Below, piece by piece: positions 45,421-54,226 of a stretch of DNA of 64,000 nucleotides. Positions within the stretch are counted from its first letter, which is position 1; the number at the start of each line of letters is the position of its first letter. The stretch comes from Pseudomonas sp. PDM18 (GTDB lineage Bacteria > Pseudomonadota > Gammaproteobacteria > Pseudomonadales > Pseudomonadaceae). The stretch lies in the NCBI RefSeq assembly GCF_014852585.1, contig NZ_JACVBX010000002.1, positions 434,001 to 498,000 of the forward strand. Direction: 5' to 3'. A program made the position numbers and the translations under genes. Under the pieces are notes generated by a model, which saw nothing but the letters and a program-made list of their open reading frames with translations, was not told the origin of the DNA and ran no database searches.

Positions 45421-46434
45421 ATGGCGAGGCGCCTGTTCTGGTTTCTGCTGCTCGTTACCTTCAGTACCGCGAGTTGGGCGGCTCAGGGCTGGAATGTGGG
45501 TTTTCACCGCCTGCAGGTGAGCGACCCGCTGGACCAGCAGCCGATGAAGGCCATCGCCTTCTACCCCACGCGCGCGCCCGAACAGCCTCTTCATCTGGGT
45601 AACTTCATCCTTGACGTCGCCTACGAGGGGCAAACCGCCAGCGGTCGCTTCCCGCTGCTGGTGATGTCCCACGGCAACTACGGCACCCCGCTGGCCCATC
45701 GCGACCTGATCGAGGCGCTGGTGCGCAAGGGCTTCGTGGTCGTGACCCTGCTGCACCCCGGTGACAACCTGCATGACCACAGCCGCCTCGGCGCCAAGAG
45801 CAACCTCTACGGACGGCCGCTACAGGTATCGGAAACCATCAGTGCGGCGCTGCTCGATCCCAAAGTCGCGGCTATTGCCGATCCGCGCAAGGTCGGGGTG
45901 ATCGGCTATTCGGCCGGTGGTGAAACCGCGCTGATCCTGGCCGGCGCCCAGCCGCGCCTGGAGCGGCTGATCAAGTATTGCCAGGAGCGCCCGGGCGACG
46001 CCGACGCCTGCAGCGAGAAGGGCCAGGTGCGCGCTGATCGAAATGACCTCGTGCCCATGGCCGATCCGCGCATCGGCGCTTTGCTGCTGCTGGCGCCGCT
46101 GAGCCTGATGTATGGCGTCCATGAACTGGAAGACGTGCAGGTGCCAGTGCTGCTCTACACCGGCAACGAGGACCAGATCCTTGACTGGAAGAAGAACGCC
46201 GGCGCGCTGGCTCGCAAACTGCCACAGCAGGCGGACCTGCGGGTGCTGGATGGGGCAGGGCACTTCGTCTTCATGTCGCCCTGTTCGGAGGAAGAGGTGG
46301 AAGCCACCCCTGACCTGTGTACTGACACCCAGGGTGTGGATCGCAAGGCCATTCACCGTGATCTGGCCGCTTCGGCGGCGGAGTTCTTCGACGTCAGCCT
46401 GGGCGGCGCGACGATGCAGACATCTGCGCGCTGA
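45421..46434 (+). CDS. Secreted alpha/beta hydrolase (dienelactone hydrolase/PAF-acetylhydrolase-like)
   Basis: 337 residues with a signal peptide (1-20, ending SWAA). The core shows LLVMSHGNYGTPLAH (oxyanion region), the nucleophile elbow GYSAGGE and a C-terminal His in DGAGHFVFMSPC. It resembles predicted dienelactone hydrolases that are exported. ATG 45421 fits the signal peptide; the longer upstream frame runs through the azoR terminator and is rejected. The substrate is unknown; two Cys near the C terminus (SPCSEEE, PDLCTDT) may form a disulfide. Confidence 0.85.
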   Translation: MARRLFWFLLLVTFSTASWAAQGWNVGFHRLQVSDPLDQQPMKAIAFYPTRAPEQPLHLGNFILDVAYEGQTASGRFPLLVMSHGNYGTPLAHRDLIEALVRKGFVVVTLLHPGDNLHDHSRLGAKSNLYGRPLQVSETISAALLDPKVAAIADPRKVGVIGYSAGGETALILAGAQPRLERLIKYCQERPGDADACSEKGQVRADRNDLVPMADPRIGALLLLAPLSLMYGVHELEDVQVPVLLYTGNEDQILDWKKNAGALARKLPQQADLRVLDGAGHFVFMSPCSEEEVEATPDLCTDTQGVDRKAIHRDLAASAAEFFDVSLGGATMQTSAR

Positions 46435-46462
46435 TTGCTACGGAGAAGATCAAGAGCCCAAG

Positions 46463-46492
46463 AAAAAGCCCCGCACTTGGCGGGGCTTTTTC
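46463..46492. terminator. Bidirectional terminator between hydrolase and ABC-F genes
   Basis: AAAAAGCCCCGC...GCGGGGCTTTTT, a strong stem with A and T runs on both sides, between two convergent genes. Confidence 0.93.
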
Positions 46493-46510
46493 GTCGCAGC
46501 GTGGCGGTGA

Positions 46511-48100
46511 TCAGACGATCACGCCCTGGCTGCGCAGGTAGTCATCGTAGGTGCCGCTGAAGTCGGTTATGCCGTTTTCCGACAGCTCGATGATGCGGGT
46601 GGCCAGGGAGGACACGAACTCGCGGTCATGGCTGACGAAGATCAGGGTGCCCGGATAGTTTTCCAGCGCCAGGTTGAGCGATTCGATGGACTCCATGTCC
46701 AGGTGGTTGGTCGGCTCGTCCATCACCAGCACGTTGGGGCGCTTGAGGATCAGCTTGCCGAACAGCATGCGACCCTGTTCACCACCGGAGATCACCTTCA
46801 CCGACTTCTTGATGTCGTCGTTGGAAAACAGCATGCGGCCGAGGGTGCCGCGCACCAGCTGCTCGCCGCCCTGGGTCCACTGGGCCATCCAGTCGAACAG
46901 GTTATAGTCGTCCTCGAAGTCCTCGGCGTGGTCCTGGGCAAAGTAGCCCACGTCCGCGCTATCGGTCCACTTCACTTCACCGGCGGTGGGCGCCATCTCG
47001 CCGACCAGGGTGCGCAGCAGGGTGGTCTTGCCGATGCCGTTCGGGCCGATGATGGCGATGCGCTCGCCAGCCTCCACCTGCAGGCTCAGGTTCTTGAACA
47101 GCGAGGTGCCATCGAAGCCCTGGCTGACCTTCTCCAGGGTCACCGCCTGACGGTGCAGCTTCTTGTGCTGCTCGAAACGGATGAACGGGCTGACGCGGCT
47201 GGACGGCTTGACCTCTTCCAGCTGGATCTTGTCGATCTGGCGCGCACGGCTGGTGGCCTGCTTGGCCTTGGAGGCGTTGGCCGAGAAGCGGCTGACGAAG
47301 GTCTGCAGCTCGGCGATCTGGGCTTTCTTCTTGGCGTTGTCCGACAGCAGGCGCTCACGGGCCTGTTCGGCCGCGGTCATGTACTCGTCGTAGTTGCCCG
47401 GGAACAGGCGCAGTTCGCCGTAGTCCAGGTCGGCCATGTGGGTGCAGACGCTGTTCAGGAAGTGACGGTCGTGGGAAATGATGATCATGGTGCTGTTACG
47501 CGCCGTGATGATGTTTTCCAGCCAGCGGATGGTATTGATGTCCAGGTGGTTGGTCGGCTCGTCGAGCAGAAGCAGGTCCGGATCGGAGAACAGCGCCTGC
47601 GCGAGCAGCACGCGCAGCTTCCAGCCGGGAGCGACGGCGCTCATCGGGCCGAAGTGCTGGTCCAGCGGAATGCCCAGGCCCAGCAGCAGTTCGCCGGCGC
47701 GGGATTCGGCGGTGTAGCCGTCGAACTCGGCGAACTGGACTTCCAGCTCGGCCACGGCCATGCCGTCTTCCTCGCTCATCTCCGGCAGGGAGTAGATGCG
47801 ATCGCGCTCGGCCTTGACCTTCCACAGTTCCTCGTGGCCCATGATCACGGTGTCGATCACGCTGAAGTCTTCGTAGGCGAACTGGTCCTGGCGCAGCTTG
47901 CCCAGGCGCACGCCGTTTTCCAGCATTACCTGGCCGCCGGAAGGCTCCAGCTCACCGCCGAGGATCTTCATGAAGGTGGACTTGCCGCAACCGTTGGCGC
48001 CGATCAGGCCGTAGCGGTTGCCGTTACCGAATTTGACGGAAACGTTTTCGAACAGCGGCTTGGCGCCAAACTGCATGGTGATATTGGCGGTGGAAATCAA
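46511..48100 (-). CDS. ybiT: ABC-F family ATPase, YbiT type
   Basis: 529 residues with two ABC domains, Walker [10 protein letters not shown] and GPNGIGKTT, Walker [13 protein letters not shown] and [12 protein letters not shown], and the ABC-F linker of charged helices (about 245-320). These proteins bind the ribosome and modulate translation. The start is most likely TTG 48100 ([20 protein letters not shown]), preceded by AAGGG; the longer frame to 48238 is not conserved-looking. The second signature motif reads [14 protein letters not shown]. Confidence 0.92.
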   Translation of the reverse strand: MISTANITMQFGAKPLFENVSVKFGNGNRYGLIGANGCGKSTFMKILGGELEPSGGQVMLENGVRLGKLRQDQFAYEDFSVIDTVIMGHEELWKVKAERDRIYSLPEMSEEDGMAVAELEVQFAEFDGYTAESRAGELLLGLGIPLDQHFGPMSAVAPGWKLRVLLAQALFSDPDLLLLDEPTNHLDINTIRWLENIITARNSTMIIISHDRHFLNSVCTHMADLDYGELRLFPGNYDEYMTAAEQARERLLSDNAKKKAQIAELQTFVSRFSANASKAKQATSRARQIDKIQLEEVKPSSRVSPFIRFEQHKKLHRQAVTLEKVSQGFDGTSLFKNLSLQVEAGERIAIIGPNGIGKTTLLRTLVGEMAPTAGEVKWTDSADVGYFAQDHAEDFEDDYNLFDWMAQWTQGGEQLVRGTLGRMLFSNDDIKKSVKVISGGEQGRMLFGKLILKRPNVLVMDEPTNHLDMESIESLNLALENYPGTLIFVSHDREFVSSLATRIIELSENGITDFSGTYDDYLRSQGVIV

Positions 48101-48347
48101 CTGACTGACCCTTGGCTGGACATGGTGCGCGCCGGGCGCGAGCGGCGCGGGCGGGCAGGGAAGGCTGGCGCTGTCGAAGATGGCCGACAGGCGCCTGGCA
48201 AAGCCGCTCATTATGCCACAGCCCGGCCCGAGCTGCATGCTTTGCCGCTGCAGCGCCCGTGATGCGGGCTTATGGCGATATCAGACAGTTGAAACCCCTC
48301 ATGGTCCTGCATCAGAATTCGGTGTTCAGAATTCTGGTGGGGGCTGT

Positions 48348-49298
48348 ATGCAAATCCTTAACGCTCAAAAAACGCTCAAGCAGTACCTGGAGCAGCTCAG
48401 CGGCAAGCTGATCACCGTGGTCTCGGCCTCCGCCAGTGAAACCGAGTCACTGATCGAAACCCTGGTGGAGAAGGGCAATCGCCTGGACCTGCTGGTGGGT
48501 ACCATCAACTCCTTCACCTCGCCGGACTTCATCGATTTCTGCATCCGCGATGCAGGCGCCAGCGTCACCCTGCACGTCGACTTCCGCGCGCAGAACAGCG
48601 TGCACTGGAAGCTGATCCTGATCGAGCCGGACGTGGTCGTGCTGGGCAGCGCCAACTTCACCGAGATCGGCCTGAGCCTCACCCGTGACACCTGCACCGT
48701 GATCCAGGATGCGGCACTCTACGCCGAGTATCTGGCGCGCGTGGCCGAGATCAAGGGCATGCCAGGCGTGGTGCTGGGCGAGGACTCGCCGGCCTTCGAT
48801 GAGCAGTTGGAAGAGTACCGCCAGAGCCATCGCCGCGTGCAGGCGAGCCTGGCGCGCAGTGCGCAGTACCTGGACGGCGAGAGCTGGCTGGGGGACGAGA
48901 CCAACCAGAGCATCCCGCTGTTCATCTGGTACAGCGACCACTCCGACGATTCAGAGGAAAAGGCCGAGGCCTTCCTGCGCGCCAGCAGCGACGGCGTGGC
49001 CTGGGATGACGTGCGCGAGTTCTTCACCTATGAATGCGCGGAGGGCGTGCTGCCCTACGAAGAGGGCGACATGGTGCTGACCGCACGCTGCAACGGCACG
49101 CACATCGGCTTCTACACCTTCGACCGCATTCTCTACCGCGATGGCACCTACTACATCTACTCCTACCGCAAGAAGCGCTATACCCAGCCGTTCAAGCTGG
49201 AAGACGCACGTGAGCGCCTGAAGGACGTGATTCCGGAGTGGTATGAGGAAATGCGCACTTCGCTCAACCGCCATGACATCAATAGCGTGGTGCGCTGA
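48348..49298 (+). CDS. Phospholipase D-like protein with a single HKD-type motif
   Basis: 316 residues. Residues 20-150 form a PLD/nuclease-like domain; the motif is His86-x-Lys88-x4-Glu93-x6-GSAN (100-103), with Glu where Asp is usual. One copy only, so activity would require a dimer, as in Nuc-type enzymes. The C-terminal half (about 180-316) has no recognised fold and ends in a basic/aromatic stretch (YRDGTYYIYSYRKKRYTQPF). ATG 48348 follows GGTGGGGG. Monocistronic; function unknown. Confidence 0.75.
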   Translation: MQILNAQKTLKQYLEQLSGKLITVVSASASETESLIETLVEKGNRLDLLVGTINSFTSPDFIDFCIRDAGASVTLHVDFRAQNSVHWKLILIEPDVVVLGSANFTEIGLSLTRDTCTVIQDAALYAEYLARVAEIKGMPGVVLGEDSPAFDEQLEEYRQSHRRVQASLARSAQYLDGESWLGDETNQSIPLFIWYSDHSDDSEEKAEAFLRASSDGVAWDDVREFFTYECAEGVLPYEEGDMVLTARCNGTHIGFYTFDRILYRDGTYYIYSYRKKRYTQPFKLEDARERLKDVIPEWYEEMRTSLNRHDINSVVR

Positions 49299-49452
49299 GC
49301 AGCCATTCATCGGCGCGTAGCCTGTGACCCGACGGTCGCACGCTGCGCAGCTTGGCATTCTGCACCGTGATGGCTAGCATCCTGCCAGTATCTCGACGTC
49401 GCATGCTGCAATTGCGTGAGCCCGTCAGAAACCTGTCAGGAGGCAATGGACC

Positions 49453-49734
49453 ATGCCGCAACTTCCCCCCGATGAAGTCCCCGTCCGCCGCCGTATGCGC
49501 TGGCATTGGCGGTTGTTGACGCTGAAGATCTACATCCTCTCTGTGTTCCTGCTGGCCTGCATGCTGGGCGGCAGCGCGATGTTGCTGTTCAATGTGCTCA
49601 ATGACACGCTCGAACCGGCCCAGCGATTGGGCTCCTTCGTGGCCGGTGCGCTGATCCTGTTGCTGTGCTTCCACATCCTGCGCATGGCGCTGCCGCCGAT
49701 GCCGTGGCTCGCCAGTCGGCGCAGCCTGGAATAG
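49453..49734 (+). CDS. Small two-helix membrane protein of unknown function
   Basis: 93 residues with a basic N terminus (RRRMRWHWR) and two hydrophobic helices (about 24-46 and 60-78). CAGGAGG lies 9 bases before ATG 49453, a strong ribosome site that supports a real gene. It stands alone before a bidirectional terminator. No family was recognised. Confidence 0.75.
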   Translation: MPQLPPDEVPVRRRMRWHWRLLTLKIYILSVFLLACMLGGSAMLLFNVLNDTLEPAQRLGSFVAGALILLLCFHILRMALPPMPWLASRRSLE

Positions 49735-49750
49735 AAAAGACGCTGGAATG

Positions 49751-49786
49751 AAAACGCCCCGTGGCATCGCTGCCGCGGGGCGTTTT
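49751..49786. terminator. Bidirectional terminator before oprD-like gene
   Basis: AAAACGCCCCG...CGGGGCGTTTT, with further inner pairing, between the small membrane gene and the convergent porin gene. Confidence 0.92.
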
Positions 49787-49807
49787 CTTTCGAGCCTGAT
49801 CAGGTCA

Positions 49808-51085
49808 TCAGAAGATGTTGACCGGGTACTCGACGAAGACGCGCACTTCGTTGCCGTCGTCGTTGTAGGAGCGGGCGTCGTTGGACACGCGCAGCCAGGA
49901 ACCGCGCAGCTTGACCGACAGGTCCTTGGCCGGGCCGCTCGGTACGACGTACTTGAGCTGGTTGAAGATTTCGCGCTCTTTGCCGTTGCTGGTCTCGGCG
50001 GTCTTGATGTTGTCGCCGTAGACGTAGGCCACGGTGTAGCTCAGGCCCGGGACGCCGTATTCGGAGAAGTCCAGGCTGTAGCTGCCCTGCCAGGAGCGCT
50101 CGTCCTCACCGTTGAAGTCCGACCAGTAGGAGTTGGCCAGCCAGATGGTGGTGCCGCCGTCGCCCAGGCCGCCTTCGTTCTGGTACCAGCCGTAGTTGTA
50201 GCCGGAATCGCCGTTGTTGCGCTGGTGCGCGACCATGAAGGTGTGGGCGCCGATGTTGTAGGCGGCCGACAGGCTCCAGATGGTGTTCTTGGTGCCGTTG
50301 ATGTCGTGGTCGGCAGCGAAGTCTTCGTTCACGCGGGTGCGGTAGCCGTTGAAGTCCAGGGTCAGGGACTGCTTGTCGGCCACCGGGATGACGTAGTTCA
50401 GGTTCATGTACTGCTTGCGGGCGACGTCTTCGCTCTCGTAGCCGTACAGGGAGCCGCTGAAGTTGTCGGTGAACTTGTAGCTGCCGCCGAACACGTCGAT
50501 GCGCTTCAGGCCGCCGCTGTCACGCCCTTCGGCGCTCTTGCGGGTTTCCGAAGTGAAGCGGCCGACGTTCAGTTCCAGGCCTTCGATCTCCTTGGAGGTG
50601 ATCAGGGTGCCGGTGAAGCTTTCCGGCAGCAGGCGGGAATTGTCGTAGCTCAGGATCGGAAGGGCCGGCATCTGGTCACCGTATTTGATCACGGTGTTGG
50701 AGAAGCGAGCCTTCACAGCACCACCGGCGCGGGCCAGGTCGTTGGCGGCTTCGCCGCTGTCGCCCTGCTTGAAGAAGTCGATGCCGGCGGCGCCGCTCTT
50801 GCCCTGGCCACCGTCGAGGCGCAGGGCGTACATGCCGAACGCGTCAACGCCGAAGCCTACGGTGCCCTGGGTGAATCCGGAGGTGAAGGTCGCGGTGGCG
50901 GCCTGGCCCCATTCGGCCTTGTCGTCACGACCATGCTTGTAGTCGCGGTTCATGTAGGCGTTGCGGAAGAACAGGTCCAGGTGGCTGTCTTCGGTGAAGC
51001 CCTTAGCGGCGGACTGGTCATCGGCCATGGCAGCGGTCGACGCGAGGATCCCCAGTGCGAGCAGACTGATCCGGTGGTTCAGCAT
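49808..51085 (-). CDS. OprD-family outer-membrane porin
   Basis: 425 residues with a signal peptide (1-21, ending TAAMA). OprD family hallmarks: FFRNAYMNRDYKHG at the N terminus of the mature part, EWGQAATATFTSGFTQGTVG, and the barrel ending in FVEYPVNIF. Members take up amino acids or small carboxylates and some carbapenems. Subclass (OccD/OccK) cannot be fixed from sequence. Monocistronic. The 51086-51368 gap carries its promoter and an AT-rich leader, nothing else seen. Confidence 0.92.
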   Translation of the reverse strand: MLNHRISLLALGILASTAAMADDQSAAKGFTEDSHLDLFFRNAYMNRDYKHGRDDKAEWGQAATATFTSGFTQGTVGFGVDAFGMYALRLDGGQGKSGAAGIDFFKQGDSGEAANDLARAGGAVKARFSNTVIKYGDQMPALPILSYDNSRLLPESFTGTLITSKEIEGLELNVGRFTSETRKSAEGRDSGGLKRIDVFGGSYKFTDNFSGSLYGYESEDVARKQYMNLNYVIPVADKQSLTLDFNGYRTRVNEDFAADHDINGTKNTIWSLSAAYNIGAHTFMVAHQRNNGDSGYNYGWYQNEGGLGDGGTTIWLANSYWSDFNGEDERSWQGSYSLDFSEYGVPGLSYTVAYVYGDNIKTAETSNGKEREIFNQLKYVVPSGPAKDLSVKLRGSWLRVSNDARSYNDDGNEVRVFVEYPVNIF

Positions 51086-51368
51086 CTTGATTTCCTTAAT
51101 GGTGCAGCGCCAGCGAACAGAAAGAAAAAAGCTCTCCGCCCCGAAGTGCGTGATCGGGGTAGGTGGAGTCCTGTGCTGGCCTATTCTTTTGGTTGTATTC
51201 GGGGCGTGGTCGCCCCGGCGCCGCGGGATGATAGCAGAGGTTCGAACTTTTTCGTCCAGCCTCTGTCACGCTGCTGTCATGTCGATCTGATCAACGGTGA
51301 TGGGCGCTGGATCGCGGCGGCTCGACGGCAAATGGACGCAATCGCGGCTGTTTGCCGCGCAAGGGCGA

Positions 51369-52553
51369 TCACGCGAGAGTGAAGGAACGCTGATAGAGCC
51401 ACAGGCTTAGAATCAGGCCGGTGAATGCCGCGAGCGCTGCGCAGAGGAAGATCGAGCCGAAGCCGAAGCCATTGGCGACCGCGCCCATCAGCGGCCCGGT
51501 GACACCCAGGGATACGTCGATGAACAGCGAGTAGGCGCCCAGCGCCGCGCCGCGGTTGGACGCGGGCACCAGACCCACGGCTTCCACGCCGAGTGCAGGA
51601 AACACCAGGGAGAATCCGAAGCCCGTCAGTGCCGCGCCGGCCAAGGCGATCCAGGGCGTCGGGGCGCTCCACAGCAGGAGCAGGCCGAGACTTTCCACCG
51701 ACAGGCAGGCAATAGCGACTCGGAAGCCACCATGCCGGTTGATCGCATTGGCGAACAGCAGACGTGCGCCGATGAAGCAGCCACCGAATGCAGTCAGGCA
51801 GTAGACCGCGTCCTTCCAGCCAAGGCTGGCGTAATAGAGGGTGATGAAGGTGGCGATGGTGCCGAAGCCGATGCCGCCCAGCGCCAGGCCCATGCCGTGG
51901 GGGAATACCCGGCCGAGCACGTGGTGGAAGGGCATTCGCTCGCCATGCACCAGGGCGGCAGCACGCTTGGGCCAGGCCAGGGCGAAGCCGAGTGCTGCCA
52001 GGAGGACCACGCTGCCGCCCAGGCTGGCCAGCCCGAGTTGGCCGACCATCAGCACACCCAGCGGCGCGCCGATGGCCAGGGCGCCATAACTGGCGATGCC
52101 GTTCCAGGAGATGACTTTTGCGGTGTTTGCCGCGCCGACGCGGTCGATGCCCCAGGCGATCGACGCGCTGCCGACCAGGCTTTCCGACGTACCCAGCACC
52201 AGGCGCGCGACCATCAGCAGGCCGAGGCTGAGCAATGGGAGGCCCTGCATTGCCCATGAGCCGAGCATCAGCGCGCCACTGCCGGCGCAGCCGACCATGC
52301 CGTAGAGCACGGCGCGTTTGGGGCCGAGGGTATCAATGACCTTGCCGGCGTACGGGCGGGTGAGGAGGGTGGCCAGGTACTGGATGCTGATGACCAGGCC
52401 GGCCATCACCGAGCCGAAGCCCAGGTCGCTGTGCACGTAGCCGGGCAGCACGGCCAGCGGGATGCCGATGGTCAGGTAGGCGATGAAGGTGAAAAGGACG
52501 ACGGACACCACCTGCAGGGTGGTGGACGAGGACGAACGGGAATCGGCGGACAT
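51369..52553 (-). CDS. MFS transporter, YhhS/YfcJ-like
   Basis: 394 residues with twelve hydrophobic helices. MFS signature in loop 2-3 is [20 protein letters not shown]. The overall sequence resembles the YfcJ/YhhS-type transporters, reported as arabinose/drug exporters. ATG 52553. No adjacent regulator or enzyme points to a substrate. Confidence 0.87.
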   Translation of the reverse strand: MSADSRSSSSTTLQVVSVVLFTFIAYLTIGIPLAVLPGYVHSDLGFGSVMAGLVISIQYLATLLTRPYAGKVIDTLGPKRAVLYGMVGCAGSGALMLGSWAMQGLPLLSLGLLMVARLVLGTSESLVGSASIAWGIDRVGAANTAKVISWNGIASYGALAIGAPLGVLMVGQLGLASLGGSVVLLAALGFALAWPKRAAALVHGERMPFHHVLGRVFPHGMGLALGGIGFGTIATFITLYYASLGWKDAVYCLTAFGGCFIGARLLFANAINRHGGFRVAIACLSVESLGLLLLWSAPTPWIALAGAALTGFGFSLVFPALGVEAVGLVPASNRGAALGAYSLFIDVSLGVTGPLMGAVANGFGFGSIFLCAALAAFTGLILSLWLYQRSFTLA

Positions 52554-52649
52554 CTGCTGCGGTTCGGTACGGCGAGTGGTCCTACATGATGGACCGGGTG
52601 TGGCGTGTAGGAAAGCTAGCTAACGAACTACCTGAAATATCCTCCGTCC

Positions 52650-52726
52650 GTAGGGCGAATAGTGCGTCAGCGTTATCCGCCGTTGTTTGGGGCGGCGCAT
52701 AACCTGTTCCAGGTTATGCGCCCTAC
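52650..52726. repeat. GTAGGGCG...GCCCTAC palindrome (copy 2, enlarged)
   Basis: Starts GTAGGGCGAATAGTGCGTCAG and ends GGTTATGCGCCCTAC, with inner units CGTTATCCGCC and GCATAACC resembling the compact copies at 4749 and 55533. It lies between the MFS gene and the glycolipid-binding-like gene. A second repeat type follows at 52766-52802. Confidence 0.7.
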
Positions 52727-52765
52727 GCAGGCACCTTCAGTTGCCGACTTATTGGCGGAGCGGGT

Positions 52766-52802
52766 CATGCCCGCGATCACGCGCATGGCGCGCTCCTACA
52801 GG
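52766..52802. repeat. Interspersed palindromic element CATGCCCGC...GCGCGCTCCTAC (copy 2)
   Basis: Second copy of the 37-base element at 36301-36337, three differences, just beyond the 3' end of the glycolipid-binding-like gene. Confidence 0.7.
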
Positions 52803-52813
52803 AAACAATGGGG

Positions 52814-53365
52814 TCAGACTCGGCGGAACAGGGTGGGGTAATCGATCACCAGGCCATCATCATCCACGCTAAGCAGCGCCCTGAAATCGGTGCCTTCGAG
52901 GTTCTCGTACAGATAGTGATGGGAATCGACCCGTGTATAGCCCTGGCGCATCCGAACAGGCTTGAGCGTGGGAGCTTCCAGGTAGACCACCGCCAGCTCG
53001 CGGCGCTCGCCTTCGGTCAGTCCCAGGCGGCGTATCGGGAAGGTATTGGTGAAGGGCGAAGGCCAGATGTCGATATCCAGGCAGCCTTCCAGCTCCGGCA
53101 AGGCACCGTCGGAGTCGCGCCAATTCCCTTCGCCGTCGGTCAGCAAGTGCAGTTCATGCGTGCCGCGGGCGCTTTCCACCTTGAAGCGCGCTTCGCGCAG
53201 GCGCCACTGCTCGTCCCAGTCCAACCGGTAATCAAGTTGATAGGAAGGGCCTCCCGCCTCATCAATGGCGCGCAACTGGCTCTCGGCGCGCCGCTCACCC
53301 AGTTGCAGCGATTCCCAGCTGGCCGTCGGCGCGTGCCAGATGCCTTCCCAGTCGAGCGTGCGCAT
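52814..53365 (-). CDS. Putative glycolipid-binding domain protein
   Basis: 183 residues matching the PF06475-type putative glycolipid-binding family: conserved W at the start (DWEGIWHAPTASWE), LDYRLDWDEQWRLREARF, and LDIDIWPSPFTNTFPIRRLG. It is a soluble beta-barrel of lipocalin-like shape, without signal peptide. It overlaps the following MmcQ-like gene by one base, so the two are co-transcribed. The ligand is not known. Confidence 0.85.
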   Translation of the reverse strand: MRTLDWEGIWHAPTASWESLQLGERRAESQLRAIDEAGGPSYQLDYRLDWDEQWRLREARFKVESARGTHELHLLTDGEGNWRDSDGALPELEGCLDIDIWPSPFTNTFPIRRLGLTEGERRELAVVYLEAPTLKPVRMRQGYTRVDSHHYLYENLEGTDFRALLSVDDDGLVIDYPTLFRRV

Positions 53366-53727
53366 CAGGAAGTCTCCAGCACGAGGCCCAGGCGTTGGCG
53401 CTTGGGCAGGCGGGCGACCACCAGTTGGTGCGAGCGGGTCAGCGCTTCGCGCAACTCGGCGTCGCCCATGGGGTAGGGGCGCTGCATGGAAATCCAGAAG
53501 GCCCGCGCCAGATAGGGCGCCGGGCGGATGCCAGGGCGGTCGACGTAGCCCAGGAACAGCTCCGGGCCGACCTTAAAAGCCAGGCCGCCGTTGCCGCTGT
53601 CGAGAAAGTCGAGGATGGCGAACATCTTGTTGCCGGCGACCGAAAACACCCGATTGCTGCCCCACTTGATGTCTTCGCGGGTGCCGGGCAGGTCCAGGCA
53701 GAAGCCGGCGATCTGTTGCGGCGTCAT
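53365..53727 (-). CDS. MmcQ/YjbR-family protein
   Basis: 120 residues, the typical compact MmcQ/YjbR domain (LPGTREDIKWGSNRVFSVAG, AFKVGPELFLGYVDRPGIRP). The fold resembles a DNA-binding double-wing, but function is not established. ATG 53727. First gene of a pair with the glycolipid-binding-like gene downstream. Confidence 0.88.
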   Translation of the reverse strand: MTPQQIAGFCLDLPGTREDIKWGSNRVFSVAGNKMFAILDFLDSGNGGLAFKVGPELFLGYVDRPGIRPAPYLARAFWISMQRPYPMGDAELREALTRSHQLVVARLPKRQRLGLVLETS

Positions 53728-53760
53728 GGCGTACGTTCCTTCGGTCAGTCGTGCCGTTGG

Positions 53761-54039
53761 CTAATCGCGGAAATAAACCTCGACCAGATGGTAGCCGAAC
53801 TGGCTTTTTACCGGCCCGTGAATCACGCCGACCGGCTTCTTGAAGATCACCTGGTCGATGCTGCGGACCATCTGGCCGGGCCGTACCTCGCCCAGGTCAC
53901 CACCGCGCTTGCCGGAAGCGCAGGTGGAGTGCTTGCGCGCCAGGGCGGCAAAGTCCTCGCCCTTGGCCAGGCGCTGCTTGATCTGCTCGGCTTCGGCAGC
54001 GGTCCTGACCAGAATGTGGCGTGCCATGGCGACGGGCAT
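53761..54039 (-). CDS. ppiC: Parvulin-type peptidyl-prolyl isomerase
   Basis: 92 residues, a stand-alone rotamase domain similar to E. coli PpiC: ARHILVRTAAEAEQIKQRLA, CASGKRGGDLGEVRPGQMV and FGYHLVEVYFRD. The active-site His (in RHILV) and Phe/His (in FGYH) are present. AAGGA lies 9 bases before ATG 54039; ATG 54027 is an alternative. No signal peptide, so cytoplasmic. Confidence 0.93.
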   Translation of the reverse strand: MPVAMARHILVRTAAEAEQIKQRLAKGEDFAALARKHSTCASGKRGGDLGEVRPGQMVRSIDQVIFKKPVGVIHGPVKSQFGYHLVEVYFRD

Positions 54040-54226
54040 TGGTTCGTGTCCTTAAATGAAAGCGTCTGGGGCGGCATTGTACGGCAGCAGTGATGCAGGT
54101 CGCATTTCGCAATGGGTTGCATTGTCTGGCGCAGGGGCGCTCCATAGAGTCAATAAGTCAATTCTTAATTACAGGGCGCTGCTGATAGACGGCGTCCGCC
54201 GCCACCTTGCGTACGGATGCAGTTCA

